Shown here: in pieces, positions 1 to 9,733 of the stretch | Position numbering within the stretch: position 1 is the first letter of the stretch | How the letters are laid out: the number at the start of each line of letters is the position of its first letter | Assembly (NCBI RefSeq): GCF_905147365.1 | Contig: NC_056417.1 | Coordinates: 2,626,501 to 2,690,500, forward strand | Direction: 5' to 3' | Source of the DNA: Aricia agestis | Taxonomy: Eukaryota > Arthropoda > Insecta > Lepidoptera > Lycaenidae | Length of the DNA: 64,000 nt | Translations under genes and position numbers: made by a program | Notes under the pieces: generated by a model | Told to the model about the DNA's origin: nothing | Databases searched by the model: none | What the model saw: the letters and a program-made list of their open reading frames with translations, nothing else

Positions 1-310
1 TGGGCAAAAATTGTCAGTCGTATGTCAATCACTCCACGGCTTACACGTTTTCACTACGCCGTAAATTGTGAACAAAATGCTGACTTGTGCTATAATTACC
101 TAAAAATTGCAGCGATACTGTGAATTTCAAAAATAGCGGGATCACCTATCACAGCCAACTGTAATTTATACGACTTTTTAATTTAAAAATCAATTATTCT
201 TCACGAAAAATGTTCCGTGAACTATCAAACTAAGGCACTAGTGATGTGGTGTGATGCAGATTTTGGTATCGATATTTTTATCGACATTTTTTATGCGGCT
301 GCGTTATTAC

Positions 311-617
311 TACACTAATATTATAAAGCTGAAGAGTTTGTTTGTTTGAACGCGCTAATCTCAGGAACTACTAGTCCGATTTGAAATTTTGAAGTATCGT
401 TTCAAAGTTAGATAGCTCATAGCCAAGAAACAGAGGAAAATGGGGAAAAAAACGGGGAAAATTATTTGAAAGGGCTTATCTCACGCACCATCCAGCAATT
501 TTTATGTTGTTTGGCATAAATAAAAAGTAGACCACATGAAGGATCATAGGCTATTTTTGTGGGCTAATTTGTCTTTGAAATTCCTAATTTACGGGGGTGA
601 AGCTGCGCGGAAGGTCT
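311..617 (+). repeat. Helitron-like non-autonomous repeat
   Basis: Begins with a TACTAATATTATAAAG-like head, followed by GAAGAGTTTGTTTGTTTGAA, and ends in a GAAGCTGCGCGGAAGGTCTA-like tail. The same layout recurs at 62815-63144 and, reversed, at 63829 to the window end. Head and tail match a very common lepidopteran non-autonomous family usually assigned to Helitrons. No coding potential. Confidence 0.65.
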
Positions 618-762
618 AAATTTATTATAAATATGCGGAAGTTTTATTTTATAGTCGAAAGAAGTGGTGCTTTAATGCTTACTCATATAATAACTCACAA
701 TAATTAGTGCATCTTTGAAGAATGATTTGTTTCGCAAAATTCAAAGAGAAATGTATGAAAAA

Positions 763-805
763 AATCGGTCAAGTGCGAGTTGGTCTCGCGCACGAAAGGT
801 TCCTT
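763..805 (-). repeat. Fragment of a repeat end (GTGCGAGT...GGTTCC)
   Basis: Short piece reading TCAAGTGCGAGTTGG then ACGAAAGGTTCC. It matches the inverted end of the family seen whole at 27891-28430. Similar ends occur near 12541 and 33885. Confidence 0.4.
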
Positions 806-920
806 ATCATAATAGAGCAAAATTAGGCAAATATGTTTTTGTACGAATATTTTTTTTAAAAAAGCCTCGTCTAACAGGACTATAGGCCATAGGACGGCCG
901 TCTTTTCGGAGGAGAAAACT

Positions 921-1164
921 GTCAACGGTACACGGTCTAGTGATGTCCGGTCTATCTACGGTGTCGATTAATTATTATTACGACGATATGGATGTATTTT
1001 GGTAGGTATTTAAATAATAATATTTAAATAATTATAATATTTAAATTAAGGTATTTAAATAATAATATTTAAATAATACCTACCAAAATACATCCATATC
1101 GTCGTAATAATAATTAATCGACACCGTAGATAGACCGGACATCACTAGACCGTGTACCGTTGAC
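921..1164. mobile_element. Foldback MITE with about 90-bp near-perfect arms
   Basis: The left arm starting GTCAACGGTACACGG is matched by its reverse complement ending at 1164. About 90 bp pair almost without mismatch, around an AT-rich centre of TTTAAATAAT-type sequence. It lies downstream of cry1 exon 5 in transcript sense, so probably in the next cry1 intron. No ORF. Confidence 0.8.
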
Positions 1165-1634
1165 ACTATGCTGACAATATAGTGTCATTGAAGTCGGCGA
1201 CAAAGGTTTCCATATAAACGGCGCTACATAACACTTCTCCTTATTTTCCTGTTCCTACCGCTTTTTATTTGTTACATGTTCGTATTTTTAATAAGTTATA
1301 CATGGCTTTTTACATTAATTATATTACTATTTTTATATACTAAAATTTTACATTATATTCATACACTGTTTTATACATTGCTTTTTTATCCAACTTTTAC
1401 ATTAAGTATTTACATTCGACATTTTCTTCATTCGCGGTTTTTTAATTTATACAATAATTTTTCTTCATTATACTTTACTTTTCCATTTACATCACAACTT
1501 TTACATTAACTATTTAACATTTACAATATTTGTAAGTTGTAATATTTTTACACATTGTTTATTTTATACATTTCACAATCTTTAAGGGCTTCATCATTAT
1601 CATGTGCTGTATGAGACAGATAATAGATATTCAC

Positions 1635-1768
1635 CTGCAGAAGGTCTCGTACTCCGTGGCGAGGCGGTGCTGCATCTGGCGCATGGCGGCCGTCTCTCCG
1701 CCCACCCAGCGTATCATGCGGATGTCCTCGCCCTCCAGGTACACGCCTAGGGCATCGGGCTTCGGCGC
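1635..1768 (-). CDS. cry1: cry1 coding exon 5 (last exon inside the window)
   Basis: 134 bp, phase 0 in, phase 2 out. Encodes [36 protein letters not shown] and onward. Acceptor TATTCAG|GCG, donor CTGCAG|GTGAAT. No further cry1 exon was found between 1 and 1634. Confidence 0.9.
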
Positions 1769-4700
1769 CTGAATATTTTATAGTAAAGAAAGATTACTTT
1801 TAATGAAATACAGCGTAATTACTTAATTCTTAATACTCAATGTGTGATTTCACTAAGATTCGAAAACTTTAGAGCATTAGTCTCTGCGAGCTGGATTGGC
1901 TATCGCGTATTGGGCTTCAGTCTAGAAATCCGCGGGCAACGGGATGGGAGCGGCGGTGGCGCTTTCCAATGTATAGATTTATATGGATAAGCCGTCTAGG
2001 ACGCCGCGCGTCACTGTTTCCGAGAACTAGTCCAAATAAAAATCTATACATTGAAACGCGCCGCTCTCGCGTCGCCGACGCTCCCGCCCCGCTACCCGTT
2101 GACTTCGAGACTGAAGCCCAATACGCGATAACCAATCCAGTTTGCCGCCTACAATAACTAATGACCGCGTGGTAAGTTTCTGAATCCAAGTCGAATGTGA
2201 ATTCTGATTTGTGAACCACCCCGAAGATTACCATCAAGTTAATAAATTAAAAACAATTAATTAATTAGTACCTACCTTCTTGCTTGTAAAATAAAGTTCA
2301 ATTTTGCGTCTTACCTTCTCAAACACCTGGAACTCCTCGTAGAAGCTGGCCGGCAGCTCCACGAACTTCACGTCCGTGAGGTCCGCGTCCGCCACCGGCC
2401 GCGGTGGGTCTCCGATGATGCCGACCGTATGCTGTGGGCGATAGAGTCATTGGCGTAACTACAACATCCGGGGCCCGTGGCAAATATATGGGGCCCTATC
2501 AGTAAAAATCGTCACGTTAATAATAAAACAATGTATAAAAAATTTCTGACCAGCGTAGCTAGCACGGGGTTTCCCAGTCGATTCTTCGGAAGAAAGTAAT
2601 GGCAGTTTCTTTCCCATGTCTACATATCTTATTCCCGAGCATGGCACCACCCATCGACTTGAGTTTCAGTGGACAAAGACAAGAAACTCTTTCCATAGCA
2701 ACCATCAAAGCAACGGCAATTTTTTTTTTGACATTTAGTGTCTTGGTTCTTTTTTTTTTAATTATAGCACCTCGGCTATAAAACCATGGCCAGTGTCGAG
2801 TAAATGGCGGCAAATTCAAAAAATCGACGTGCAGTAACCCTGTCTATAGCCGGAATTATAGTTTTGATCTACGAAATACGAAAAATAAAAACTAAGTAAC
2901 TTTATTATTCGTAGTTTGTAGATCAAAACTATAATTCCGGCTATAGACAGGGTTGCTATACATCGATTTTTTTTAATTTGCTGCCATTTACTCGACACTA
3001 GCCATGGTTTTATAGCCAAGTGCCATCAGGCGCGGTCCGAAGGGGGGGGGGTCACAGGGGACATGACCACCCCCAAAATCTAAGGTAAAATTGAAAAATC
3101 TCAAAATCTTGCTAAATAATAAAAGGAAATATCTAGCTATCCCCTAGCCACCACTTCGTCCGACCTTAGACAGCTGCTGTGAACCCAGAAACGTCCGAGG
3201 GCGCAGATAAAAAAACCCCCCAAAATTTCAGGCTGCGACCGCGCCTGAGTGCCATAATAAAAATAAAAAAAGAATCAAGAAACTAAATGTCATAAGCGGT
3301 TCGTCATGCTTGACTTATAGATTTTCAAAAGCGGAAGATATCGAGATACAAGAGAAACTTTTTCTCCAGTGTTTTTCCGGTAAAACTGTCAAAATTTAGT
3401 TTCTTTCGTTTGTCTACGTGCTTGTGCTAGCTATGCTGACGGTCTCTTGGGCCCTTTTGGGTCGGGGGCTAGAGGCATTTTGCCAGCCCTACCAACCTAT
3501 AGTTGCGCCACTGCAGCATAGAGTAGATTATATTTGATTGACACTACCGATTTACATATTAGCTCTTTTATGTAAAAAAAAAACACCTTAACAGAATGGG
3601 TGTTAGTAGCATAACGATTTGCAGATTCTGCGAAGAGGAGGACGAAACACCTATTTACCTTCTCCTCGACTGTCCTGCTCTACTACAGAGCAGGAACAGG
3701 CACCTTGGTCGCCACGAATACTCATCCAAATAGGAAGCTCGTGACACCAATTATCCCAACCATATAGTTCAATTTATGAGCACCATTGGGTTGGGGACGG
3801 TACTCTAATGGAGTCACAATAGATCCTCAAGAGTCGCAATTACGTCAGGACGCCTTCAGGAATCAGGAATAAAAAAAAAGCTCTAAGCATTCACATGTCG
3901 AATAAATATGCAGTAAAGTAAGCGGCAGAGCCTTGTCTTTGGTCATAAAAACTATCGCTTATGGCAAAACTACAATCAGGTAGAACTTTTAGGCTGGGTT
4001 TCCGCCGAAGCTGACTGCTGAGCTATGCTGCGTTGCCAACAGCGAAATGTGTTTTTTAAGATCCAATGGATACATTTCACTGAGCTGATCAGGCAAATAA
4101 AGCGATTCTATTGGTTCTCAAAACACATTCCTCGCAGCGCTGGAGGCTCAGCATTGGTGGAAACGCAGCCAAAAAGTAAGCGTCCAGTTATCGGCATCGC
4201 ACGCATTGGACGTATACGAACTCATACAATAGCGTCCAGTAAACCGCACCGCACGCAACGGGTTTTACTTAGTATGAGGCATACTCCGTTGCGTGCGTCC
4301 GATGCGTCCTATACCGATAAGTGGACGCTTACCTTTATACATCATCATCGTCACATACTCACCAGGAACATCTCATACGTCAGCGGCGGTATGCCCCCGT
4401 TAGCGACGACCACATTGGCGGGGTCCCACAGCGTGTGCGCGACGTGCTCGTACACGTGCACGCCGAGCACGCGGCACGCGCCGCGCACGCGCTCGTCACG
4501 TGCCTTCGACGTCGGCTCGCAGTCCTGCTCGAAGCATAAGCGGCGGATGCCTGCAATAAGATAACTCGTGCTAAGATAAAGCATTGCAATTTTCCAGTGC
4601 GACGTCGTTACAATGACGTTGAGACGCGCAAAAATACAAGACAGGTATAGGCCTGACAGCGCAGCGCATTATTCACCTTAAGAGCCTGTCCACACGGCGC

Positions 4701-7700
4701 GTTGCGTCAGCTTTGCGTCGACGCAGCGCTGCCGTTGCGTTGTTTTACATACAAATAACCAACGTGTTCACACATCGCGCTGCGTCGTAACAGTAGCGCG
4801 CAACGCACACATGACGGACAGCAGCCCCCGAGACGAAGCGGGAAGGGGTGTTAACGTTAAGACTGCTTCGTAATAACGCTGCGATGACGCGGCGCTCGTG
4901 TGGCCGGCTATGCGTCAAACGGCAGCGCTGCGTCGACGCAACGCCCCTGTGGACAGGCTCTTAAGAGGATACCACAGCAGCTAGAGAAATGAAAAAAAAG
5001 TACGTGTAATATCTATAGCTGTCTCCCTTACCTCAAGCCTATACCGCAGAACGCGATAGAGACAACTGCAGAAAATCCAGAAAATCAACGTTTCGTTGTC
5101 CCCTGATTCCTTCTCCAAAACTTAACCGATTTAAGTACTTTTTTCATTAAATATTAAAAAAAGGCTTGAGCTGTGTTCCTATGTTTTGCTTTTTTTGTAT
5201 AATCTATCCAAATCTGTTTTCTGGACGTTTGAACACAGTGGAAAATCTGGCCATTTTTTTGGGTTTTTGAACGTTCATATCTTATTTAATAATTAAATTA
5301 TGAAAAAAAAGAAAACATAGGGACATTGTATTAGTGGCCGTAGATATTCAGGAAAAAAATTATAACTCTACTAGCATTATCCAGGGAGGAAACAGGGGAC
5401 AACGTTTGTATGGAAAAAATGGCGGTGTGGAATCCTCTTAAGAGCCCCCGCAGACTACAGAATACAGACCTTTAGTCGGCCGATAGTTTGAACAAATCGG
5501 GGTTTCAGTACATTATTATAGGTCGATACAAATCGTTTATTGTGAGCACCTTCATAATATTATACATCTTCGTACTGACTGTGTAAGTGTGTACGTGCGC
5601 ATATTGTGTCTATGAACATGTCACATTATTTATAGCTGCAGCAACTTTTGTTAGAGGTTATAGTTGCATGCGTGCGTACATGCGCTTTAAGTGAGTGTGT
5701 GCTTGCGTGTGTGTTTGTCTTTGTACGTCAAGCCATATTAATAATCTCAGACAGGACAAAACATTAGACGCATTATCACCTCTGTATACACAGTGTGAAA
5801 CTTTTTACTAAGGGACTATAACTAATAGCATATACAAGAAGTGCCAAAACTCACCAAAATGCTCCCACAGCCTCTTGAATATGACTTCCGGTTTGCCTCT
5901 CAGCATGAACAGTCGTCCGCCGTGCTTGCGGAACTGGCCGTCCAAGTCGTCCAGAGCCTCCAGCATGTACCGCATGCGGTTGTAACCAGCTACCGTGGAA
6001 CCTGGTATTGGTAATGTATTAAATGAATACGGAGGTGACCCTAGTTGTAATTAGGTCAATTATTGAATTGAATCAATAAGCCTTGGTGCACAATCCTTCA
6101 CGTTTCCTGCACGTACGATTTGTTGCAGTACAATCGGCGTATGAATGTTCAGACGTATACTGCAAAAAACGTGCTATACGCCAACGAGATATCTCACTCT
6201 CGAGATAATTTAAAATACTACTCGTCTCATAATGTCAAAATCTCGACATTATCTCGACGAATCTCCATTTTTATAGAGTTTCGTCGAGATGTTGTTATTT
6301 CGATGATAGATCTACGCGAGAAAAAATGATTGTCATGCTAGGGTCAATAGAGATGAAGAGACAAACCATCAAACATCGAGAAAAAATGTAGAGTGAGATA
6401 TCTCGTTGGCGTATGCTAGGCGGGCAGGACAATGCCGTATAAACCTACCATCTGTAAAAACCAATTTAGCCCGGGCGCGCACTTGCGGCCAGGCCGCGGC
6501 GGCCATCGAAAGTATGGGGTGGCCGCTGGTCGCCGTGCGGCCAGGTGCGCGTCGTCTATGGCGGTTTCATACTAAGGTATCTACTATATATCTCGATGGC
6601 CGCCGCGGCTTGGCCGCTAGTCTGCGTCCGGCCTTACTAATAAAGATTAACAAGAACAAGGAACGCTGCTTTAATGTTGCATAAAATAGTAGAAGTAGAC
6701 TATAACAAACACAGTCTTTATTATAGACCACGCACAAGTTTAAGATCGCTCATCAAAAATGGAAGGGGAAGGCGGAATGTTCGATTTTGTCTCTGTAAGA
6801 CGACAAAAGAGTCGCGCGCGTACATTAAAAAGCTGAAGATTAGTGACAAGACGGCAGCACGTTATCAAAAGCTTTTTAATCGATCTAGTTATAATATTAT
6901 GTCCAATTATCCATACTAATATTATAAATGCGAAAGTGTGTCTGTCTGTCCGTTTGTTACCTCTTCACGCTCGAACTACTACTTTGAGTCCCGAGAAAGG
7001 ACATAGGATAGTTTTTATCCAGGAAAAATGTACGGTTCCCGCGCGATAAACGAATTTTAGCGCAACGGAGTTGCGGGTGTCATCTAGTAATAATATAAAT
7101 GCGAAAGTGTCTGTAATGTCTGTATGTTACCTCTTCACGCCAAAAACGCTGAGACGATTTTGTTGTTTGGTATGAGGATACTTTGGGTCCCGGGAAAGGA
7201 CATTGGATACTTTTTATCCCGGAAAAATGTAGAGAATTTTGGCGCAACGGAGGTACGGGCGTTACAAAAAAAAGGCGGCGCCCCTTTTGTTTGCGTGAAG
7301 CGCCCCCTTTGTTTGCGTTCAGTACCCCTTTTACTACTACTACTAAGTAGTAAGTAAATGTGACTTCTACGGCATACGAGGCCTAGCAAAGGATTGGCTG
7401 AGAAGCTACTTGTCAAATCGTACACAGTATGTCAAAATAAACACAGTTAACAATAAACATGAAACAGTCAATGTTAACTCCGAAAGGAGATGCAGTACAA
7501 AAGGTGTTCCTCAAGGGAGCATCCTAGGACCCCTACTGTTCATAATTTATATTAACGACCTGCCCAGAATTACTTCTTATTTATGTTAGACTATTTGCTG
7601 ATGACATTTCTATTGTAATTAATTGTTTGGACATATTGACATATAATGACGAAATAAATAATGGGTGACGGATGTTGCTTTCCATCAGGTGACCCGTTTG

Positions 7701-8589
7701 CTCGTTTGCCCCCTTATTTCATTAAAAAAAAAAGTTTAACATTCAAATCAAGTACCTAGTACTTCAAACAATTAAAGATTACAGATAATTCTAAGGGTTG
7801 CCTGTATTGTCTGCACCACATGCAAAGTCACTCAAAAGGTTTTTTGATGAGCTCGACATGGCTCTCCTATGGTTTGGGTGCTAAAAATATTATAGACTAT
7901 AGTAAATGATGAGAAATACCAAGGACCATAAAAATAAACTTATTAAAAAATACGTAGTACCTTAACTATCACGCGCACCTTAAGTCAAGCCATAAACGAA
8001 TCATTGTATGGGATGGAATAGCTCAATGATTTTATATTAATTATCGTTTTCATGTACAAAAATATGTTCAAATGTTGTCACAGATTACTAGTATATATTT
8101 GAATGTTGTTTATTATGATTTTATGAACACTATTTACGCATCCACATCCGCTGACATTATTTTTCTTTTTTCTTCTTCTTTTCCTTTGTCATGTCGTTTG
8201 TTCTTTATTTTTATAATTTTGACATATTATTAAGTAAGATGGAAATTATTAGGCATGCATTTATTAATAATTATTATGACAAATTATATTTAAGAATGTA
8301 TCCAAAATTAACATTTGCACGTCGAGAAAATTGACAAAATATGTGAAGCACTGTTAGAATAGTTAACACCTTATCGTACCATATTTATGCAAATAAAGAA
8401 TATTATTATTATTATTATTTATCCCCCCCCCCCCCCCCCCCCCTAACGCCGATACTGCCACTCACCATCAGTCTCGCCGTCAAACACGAAGATCGGAAAG
8501 AGCGGGCCACTCTTGTCTTCTACCGCACGCAGCAGCGACGGGTTGTCGTGCAGCCGAAGACCGTTGCGGAACCAGAGGATGCTGCCCAT
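1635..8589 (-). CDS. cry1: Cryptochrome 1, Drosophila type, N-terminal half (gene runs off left edge)
   Basis: Blue-light receptor flavoprotein of the circadian clock. In flies, light-activated CRY1 binds TIMELESS and leads to its degradation. Five exons (8466-8593, 5855-6001, 4363-4550, 2315-2431, 1635-1768) join in frame to about 237 codons, all in the N-terminal alpha/beta part of the photolyase-homology region. Visible motifs are [15 protein letters not shown] (residues 6-20), GYNRMRY, EQDCEP (98-103), HTLWDP (129-134), NGGIPPLTY (141-149) and VGGET. The EQDCEP...HTLWDP...NGGIPPLTY set matches insect CRY1 rather than 6-4 photolyase or vertebrate-like CRY2. FAD-pocket and Trp-chain exons must lie left of the window. 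The first ATG (8589) sits four bases after a good acceptor (TCTTTCCAG), so an upstream 5' UTR exon, or one adding a few residues, is likely. Introns are 2464, 1304, 1931 and 546 bp and rich in MITEs. Confidence 0.95.
1891..2140. mobile_element. MITE with about 36-bp terminal inverted repeats (cry1 intron 4)
   Basis: Left end CTGGATTGGCTATCGCG and right end, read inverted, CTGGATTGGTTATCGCG. The match continues through TATTGGGCTTCAGTCT with few mismatches. GC-rich centre, no convincing ORF. It fills about half of cry1 intron 4. Confidence 0.8.
2315..2431 (-). CDS. cry1: cry1 coding exon 4
   Basis: 117 bp, exactly 39 codons, phase 0 to 0. Encodes [20 protein letters not shown] through FQVFEK, collinear with insect CRY1. 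Acceptor GCCCACAG|CAT, donor GAGAAG|GTAAGA. A transposon terminus lies only 19 bp upstream of the acceptor. Confidence 0.93.
2451..3510. mobile_element. TIR element of about 1.06 kb with a nested foldback (cry1 intron 3)
   Basis: Left end TGGCGTAACTACA and inverted right end TGGCGCAACTATAGG. The ends carry CCGGGGCCCGTGG-like and CTTGGGCCCTTTTGGG-like GC stretches seen in lepidopteran elements. A foldback element (2767-3023) is inserted within it. The left end lies 19 bp from the cry1 exon 4 acceptor. Confidence 0.6.
2767..3023. mobile_element. Foldback MITE, copy 1 of a shared-core family
   Basis: Near-perfect palindrome of about 257 bp. The arms read GGCTATAAAACCATGGC, then GTGTCGAGTAAATGGC, then a core AACCCTGTCTATAG, ATTATAGTTTTGATCTACG. 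The same core, with different outer arms, forms the foldback at 50998-51246. Confidence 0.82.
3596..3879 (+). pseudogene. Decayed 3' end of a non-LTR retrotransposon
   Basis: A short frame reads [16 protein letters not shown] then [15 protein letters not shown]. This is the C-terminal cysteine-rich motif of Jockey/I-like reverse transcriptase ORFs, here without the usual histidine. The frame stops at 3731. Similar codons continue out of frame to an A-rich end near 3871-3879. A dead 5'-truncated copy. Confidence 0.6.
3992..4170. mobile_element. MITE with GGCTGGGTTTCC ends
   Basis: Left end GGCTGGGTTTCCGCC, inverted right end GGCTGCGTTTCCACC, with CTGAGC boxes inside both ends. 179 bp, no coding signal. 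In cry1 intron 3, six bp from the next MITE. Confidence 0.65.
4177..4331. mobile_element. MITE with TAAGCGTCCA ends, next to the cry1 exon 3 donor
   Basis: Left TAAGCGTCCAGTTATCGG and inverted right TAAGCGTCCACTTATCGG, then GGACGCATCGGACG-like repeats. 155 bp. Its right end is 31 bp from the cry1 exon 3 boundary. Confidence 0.8.
4363..4550 (-). CDS. cry1: cry1 coding exon 3
   Basis: 188 bp, ending on a codon boundary. Encodes [12 protein letters not shown] through [10 protein letters not shown], the most diagnostic stretch for CRY1. Acceptor TATTGCAG|GC, donor TTCCTG|GTGAGT. A MITE ends 31 bp beyond the donor. Confidence 0.95.
4682..4960. mobile_element. TTAA-flanked MITE A (piggyBac-like target)
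   Basis: Flanked by TTAA at 4678-4681 and 4961-4964. Ends GAGCCTGTCCACACGG and, inverted, GAGCCTGTCCACAGGG. Internal GCGTCGACGCA palindromes near both ends. 279 bp, no ORF. In cry1 intron 2. Confidence 0.82.
4965..5437 (+). mobile_element. TTAA-flanked MITE B, copy 1
   Basis: Shares the TTAA at 4961-4964 with MITE A and has its own TTAA at 5438-5441. Ends GAGGATACCACAG and, inverted, GAGGATTCCACACC. 473 bp, AT-rich interior, no ORF. A second copy in opposite orientation with the same TTAA flanks lies at 29962-30431. The TTAA target and short TIRs suggest mobilisation by a piggyBac-type transposase. Confidence 0.85.
5442..5854. other. Intronic stretch, possible third TTAA element end and TG-rich tract
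   Basis: Begins GAGCCCCCGCAGACT right after a TTAA, which looks like the end of another TTAA-type MITE; its partner end was not found. 5580-5720 is rich in GTGTGTGC-type dinucleotides. No coding signal up to cry1 exon 2. Confidence 0.4.
5855..6001 (-). CDS. cry1: cry1 coding exon 2
   Basis: 147 bp, phase 1 in and phase 1 out. Encodes [19 protein letters not shown] through [10 protein letters not shown]. Acceptor AATACCAG|GTTCC, donor TTTTG|GTGAGT. Confidence 0.93.
6175..6415. mobile_element. MITE with about 26-bp TIRs (cry1 intron 1)
   Basis: Left TATACGCCAACGAGATATCT and its inverted copy ending at 6415 (AGATATCTCGTTGGCGTATG). Internal copies of TCTCGAGATAA and TCGTCGAGAT give extra symmetry. 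241 bp. Confidence 0.8.
6466..6640. mobile_element. GC-rich MITE, copy 1 (GCCCGGGCGCGCAC ends)
   Basis: Ends TTAGCCCGGGCGCGCAC and, inverted, TTAGTAAGGCCGGACGC, with GCGGCCAGGCCGCGGC and GGCCATCGA on both sides. A better preserved copy lies at 31973-32180. Strikingly GC-rich against its surroundings. Confidence 0.75.
6913..7088 (+). repeat. Helitron-like repeat with GTCY tract
   Basis: Starts ATACTAATATTATAAATGCG, has TGTCTGTCTGTCCG, TTCACGC, then GAAAGGACATAGGATA, and ends in ...CATCTAGT. This is the standard layout of the abundant lepidopteran non-autonomous Helitron/MINE family. Confidence 0.7.
7089..7265 (+). repeat. Second, adjacent Helitron-like repeat copy
   Basis: Starts AATATAAATGCGAAAGTGTC directly after the previous copy and carries TTCACGCCAAAAACGCTG and GAAAGGACATTGGATAC. 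The 3' end is decayed. Tail-to-head placement fits Helitron insertion next to an earlier copy. Confidence 0.6.
7368..7625 (+). pseudogene. Reverse transcriptase fragment of a non-LTR retrotransposon
   Basis: The frame reads [20 protein letters not shown] and then [20 protein letters not shown] followed by NDLP, reverse transcriptase motifs of CR1/Jockey-type LINEs. After a stop and a frameshift the next frame gives [12 protein letters not shown], the catalytic FADD box. Both flanks are lost, so this is a dead fragment inside cry1 intron 1. Confidence 0.78.
7661..7733 (+). repeat. 3' fragment of the CTTCGGCACGAA retroposon family
   Basis: Only the last about 70 bp: GACGGATGTTGCTTTCCATC, GTGACCCGTTTGCTCGTTTG, then CCCCCTTATTTCATT and an A run. 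Full copies are at 48736-49060 and 56885-57203. Confidence 0.75.
8180..8420 (+). repeat. LINE-like 3' tail ending in (ATT)n
   Basis: AT-rich sequence ending TATGCAAATAAAGAATATT and about six ATT repeats. It resembles the 3' end of a degraded LINE, perhaps the element whose RT fragment lies at 7368-7625, although an intervening SINE end makes that link uncertain. 7734-8180 holds nothing I recognise. Confidence 0.4.
8423..8443. repeat. 21-bp C/G homopolymer near the cry1 exon 1 donor
   Basis: Uninterrupted run of 21 C on the plus strand. In the cry1 transcript it is a 21-G run starting about 23 nt into intron 1. Another G run of 14 lies at 8958-8971, upstream of the exon. Confidence 0.9.
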
Positions 8590-8593
8590 GATG
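8466..8593 (-). CDS. cry1: cry1 first visible coding exon
   Basis: ATG at 8589-8587, 41 codons plus one base, encoding the [17 protein letters not shown] start and ending at FDGETD. Donor GATG|GTGAGT; acceptor TTTCCAG|CATC. A 21-bp C run on the plus strand (G run in the transcript) lies 22 bp into the intron. Confidence 0.92.
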
Positions 8594-9430
8594 CTGGAAA
8601 GAGATGGATATATTGTTAGCGAGAGATACACATAGAAAAAGATGCGACTCCAGAATTTTGATGGCTCTCGTTCATTTGGACCACAGATTTGGACGCTGTT
8701 AAGCATTTGTGTATCATCCCACAAAAAGGTTCACATTATACATTCACATATTTTGGTGTTCGACAACGTTACGAAAAACCCAAGGTCTGAGCCACAGAGG
8801 TCGTCAAATTTAATGAAAGTTAAATTAAGGTTTACCATTTAGGACGTATAAAAAAAAATACTTTTTAGATCTCATTCAAACTAATTTTCGTTGGTAGTTT
8901 TAGTAATGTACATCATAATATATTTTTTATGACTTATCATATTTACTTTAGAAGTTAGGGGGGGGGGGGGGACGACGACGACACATTATACCACTTTGGA
9001 AGAGCCTCTCTTCCAAACTATTCAGGTTATAAAAAATTATGTTAGAAACTTCAATGTGATTTTTGAAGACCTATTCATTGATCCACACGCATAAGTTAGA
9101 GGGATTTTTTTTTTGTTTCAGTTACCCATGGGGACAGAAAGCGTTTTGTTAAAAAATGGGCAATGAGCAGCTAGCGTCTTCGTGTATGCAGTGTGTGTCC
9201 CTTAGAATATAGAGTATGCTGTGAAAGTAGCAGCTCTGAAGAGCAAATTATTTTTGTGATATAATATGTATCCAGGGCAAGCGTCCCAGCGCGAACGTCA
9301 TGCATTTTCCCATATTTTTGTATGGCAAAATTCATGACGCCTGCGCCGAAAAAAGTTAATCTTTCAGCGCTGCTACTTTCACACTGAACTCAATACAGGG
9401 GACTCATACTATAAAGTAATATCACTAAGT
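8594..9430. other. Sequence upstream of the first visible cry1 exon, no gene seen
   Basis: Either an intron (the exon is preceded by an acceptor) or 5' flank. It holds a G14 run followed by GACGACGACGAC at 8958-8982. No coding signal and no clear promoter. Confidence 0.5.
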
Positions 9431-9733
9431 TAAACGAGCAAATGGGTCACCTGATAGAAAGCAACTTCCGTCGCCCATGGACACTCGCAGCATCAGAAGA
9501 GCTGCAGGTGCGTTGCCGGCCTTTTTAGAGGGTTTAGGGTAATAGTGGAGGGTAGGGATGGGAAGGGAATAAGGGAGGGTAGGGAAAGGAATAGGGAAGG
9601 GGATTGGGCCTCCGGTAAACTCACTCACTCGGCGAAACACAGCGCAAGCGCTGTGTCACGCCGGTTTTTTGTGAGAACGTGGTATTTCTCCGGTCAAGCC
9701 GGCCCATTCGTGCCGAAGCATGGCTTTCCCACG
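9431..9733 (-). repeat. SINE-like retroposon (CTTCGGCACGAA family), minus-strand copy
   Basis: About 300 bp. In element sense it begins CATGCTTCGGCACGAATGG, passes CGCTGTGTTTCGCC-like and AGTGAGTGAGTTTACCGGAG sequence, a CCCTA-rich stretch, GGCCGGCAACGCACCTGCAG, and ends TTGCTTTCTATCAGGTGACC. Near-identical modules recur at 13706, 32527, 48736 and 56885, so this is a dispersed non-coding family. The small ORFs across it are fortuitous. Confidence 0.8.

Noticed and set aside
921..1164. microRNA precursor
   Set aside because: The stem is about 90 bp and near perfect, typical of a foldback MITE; the same holds for the other long hairpins.
1276..1509. 77-codon membrane-protein-like ORF
   Set aside because: Low-complexity T/A-rich DNA rich in Phe, Leu and Tyr codons. 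No start context, splice sites or homology.
4025..4564. 179-codon plus-strand ORF
   Set aside because: It runs across two MITEs and antisense to cry1 exon 3. Its residues track the reverse complement of the real exon, and no domain is visible.
1635..8593. 6-4 photolyase or CRY2 instead of CRY1
   Set aside because: EQDCEP, HTLWDP and [12 protein letters not shown] follow insect CRY1. Photolyases and CRY2 have different residues in these blocks.
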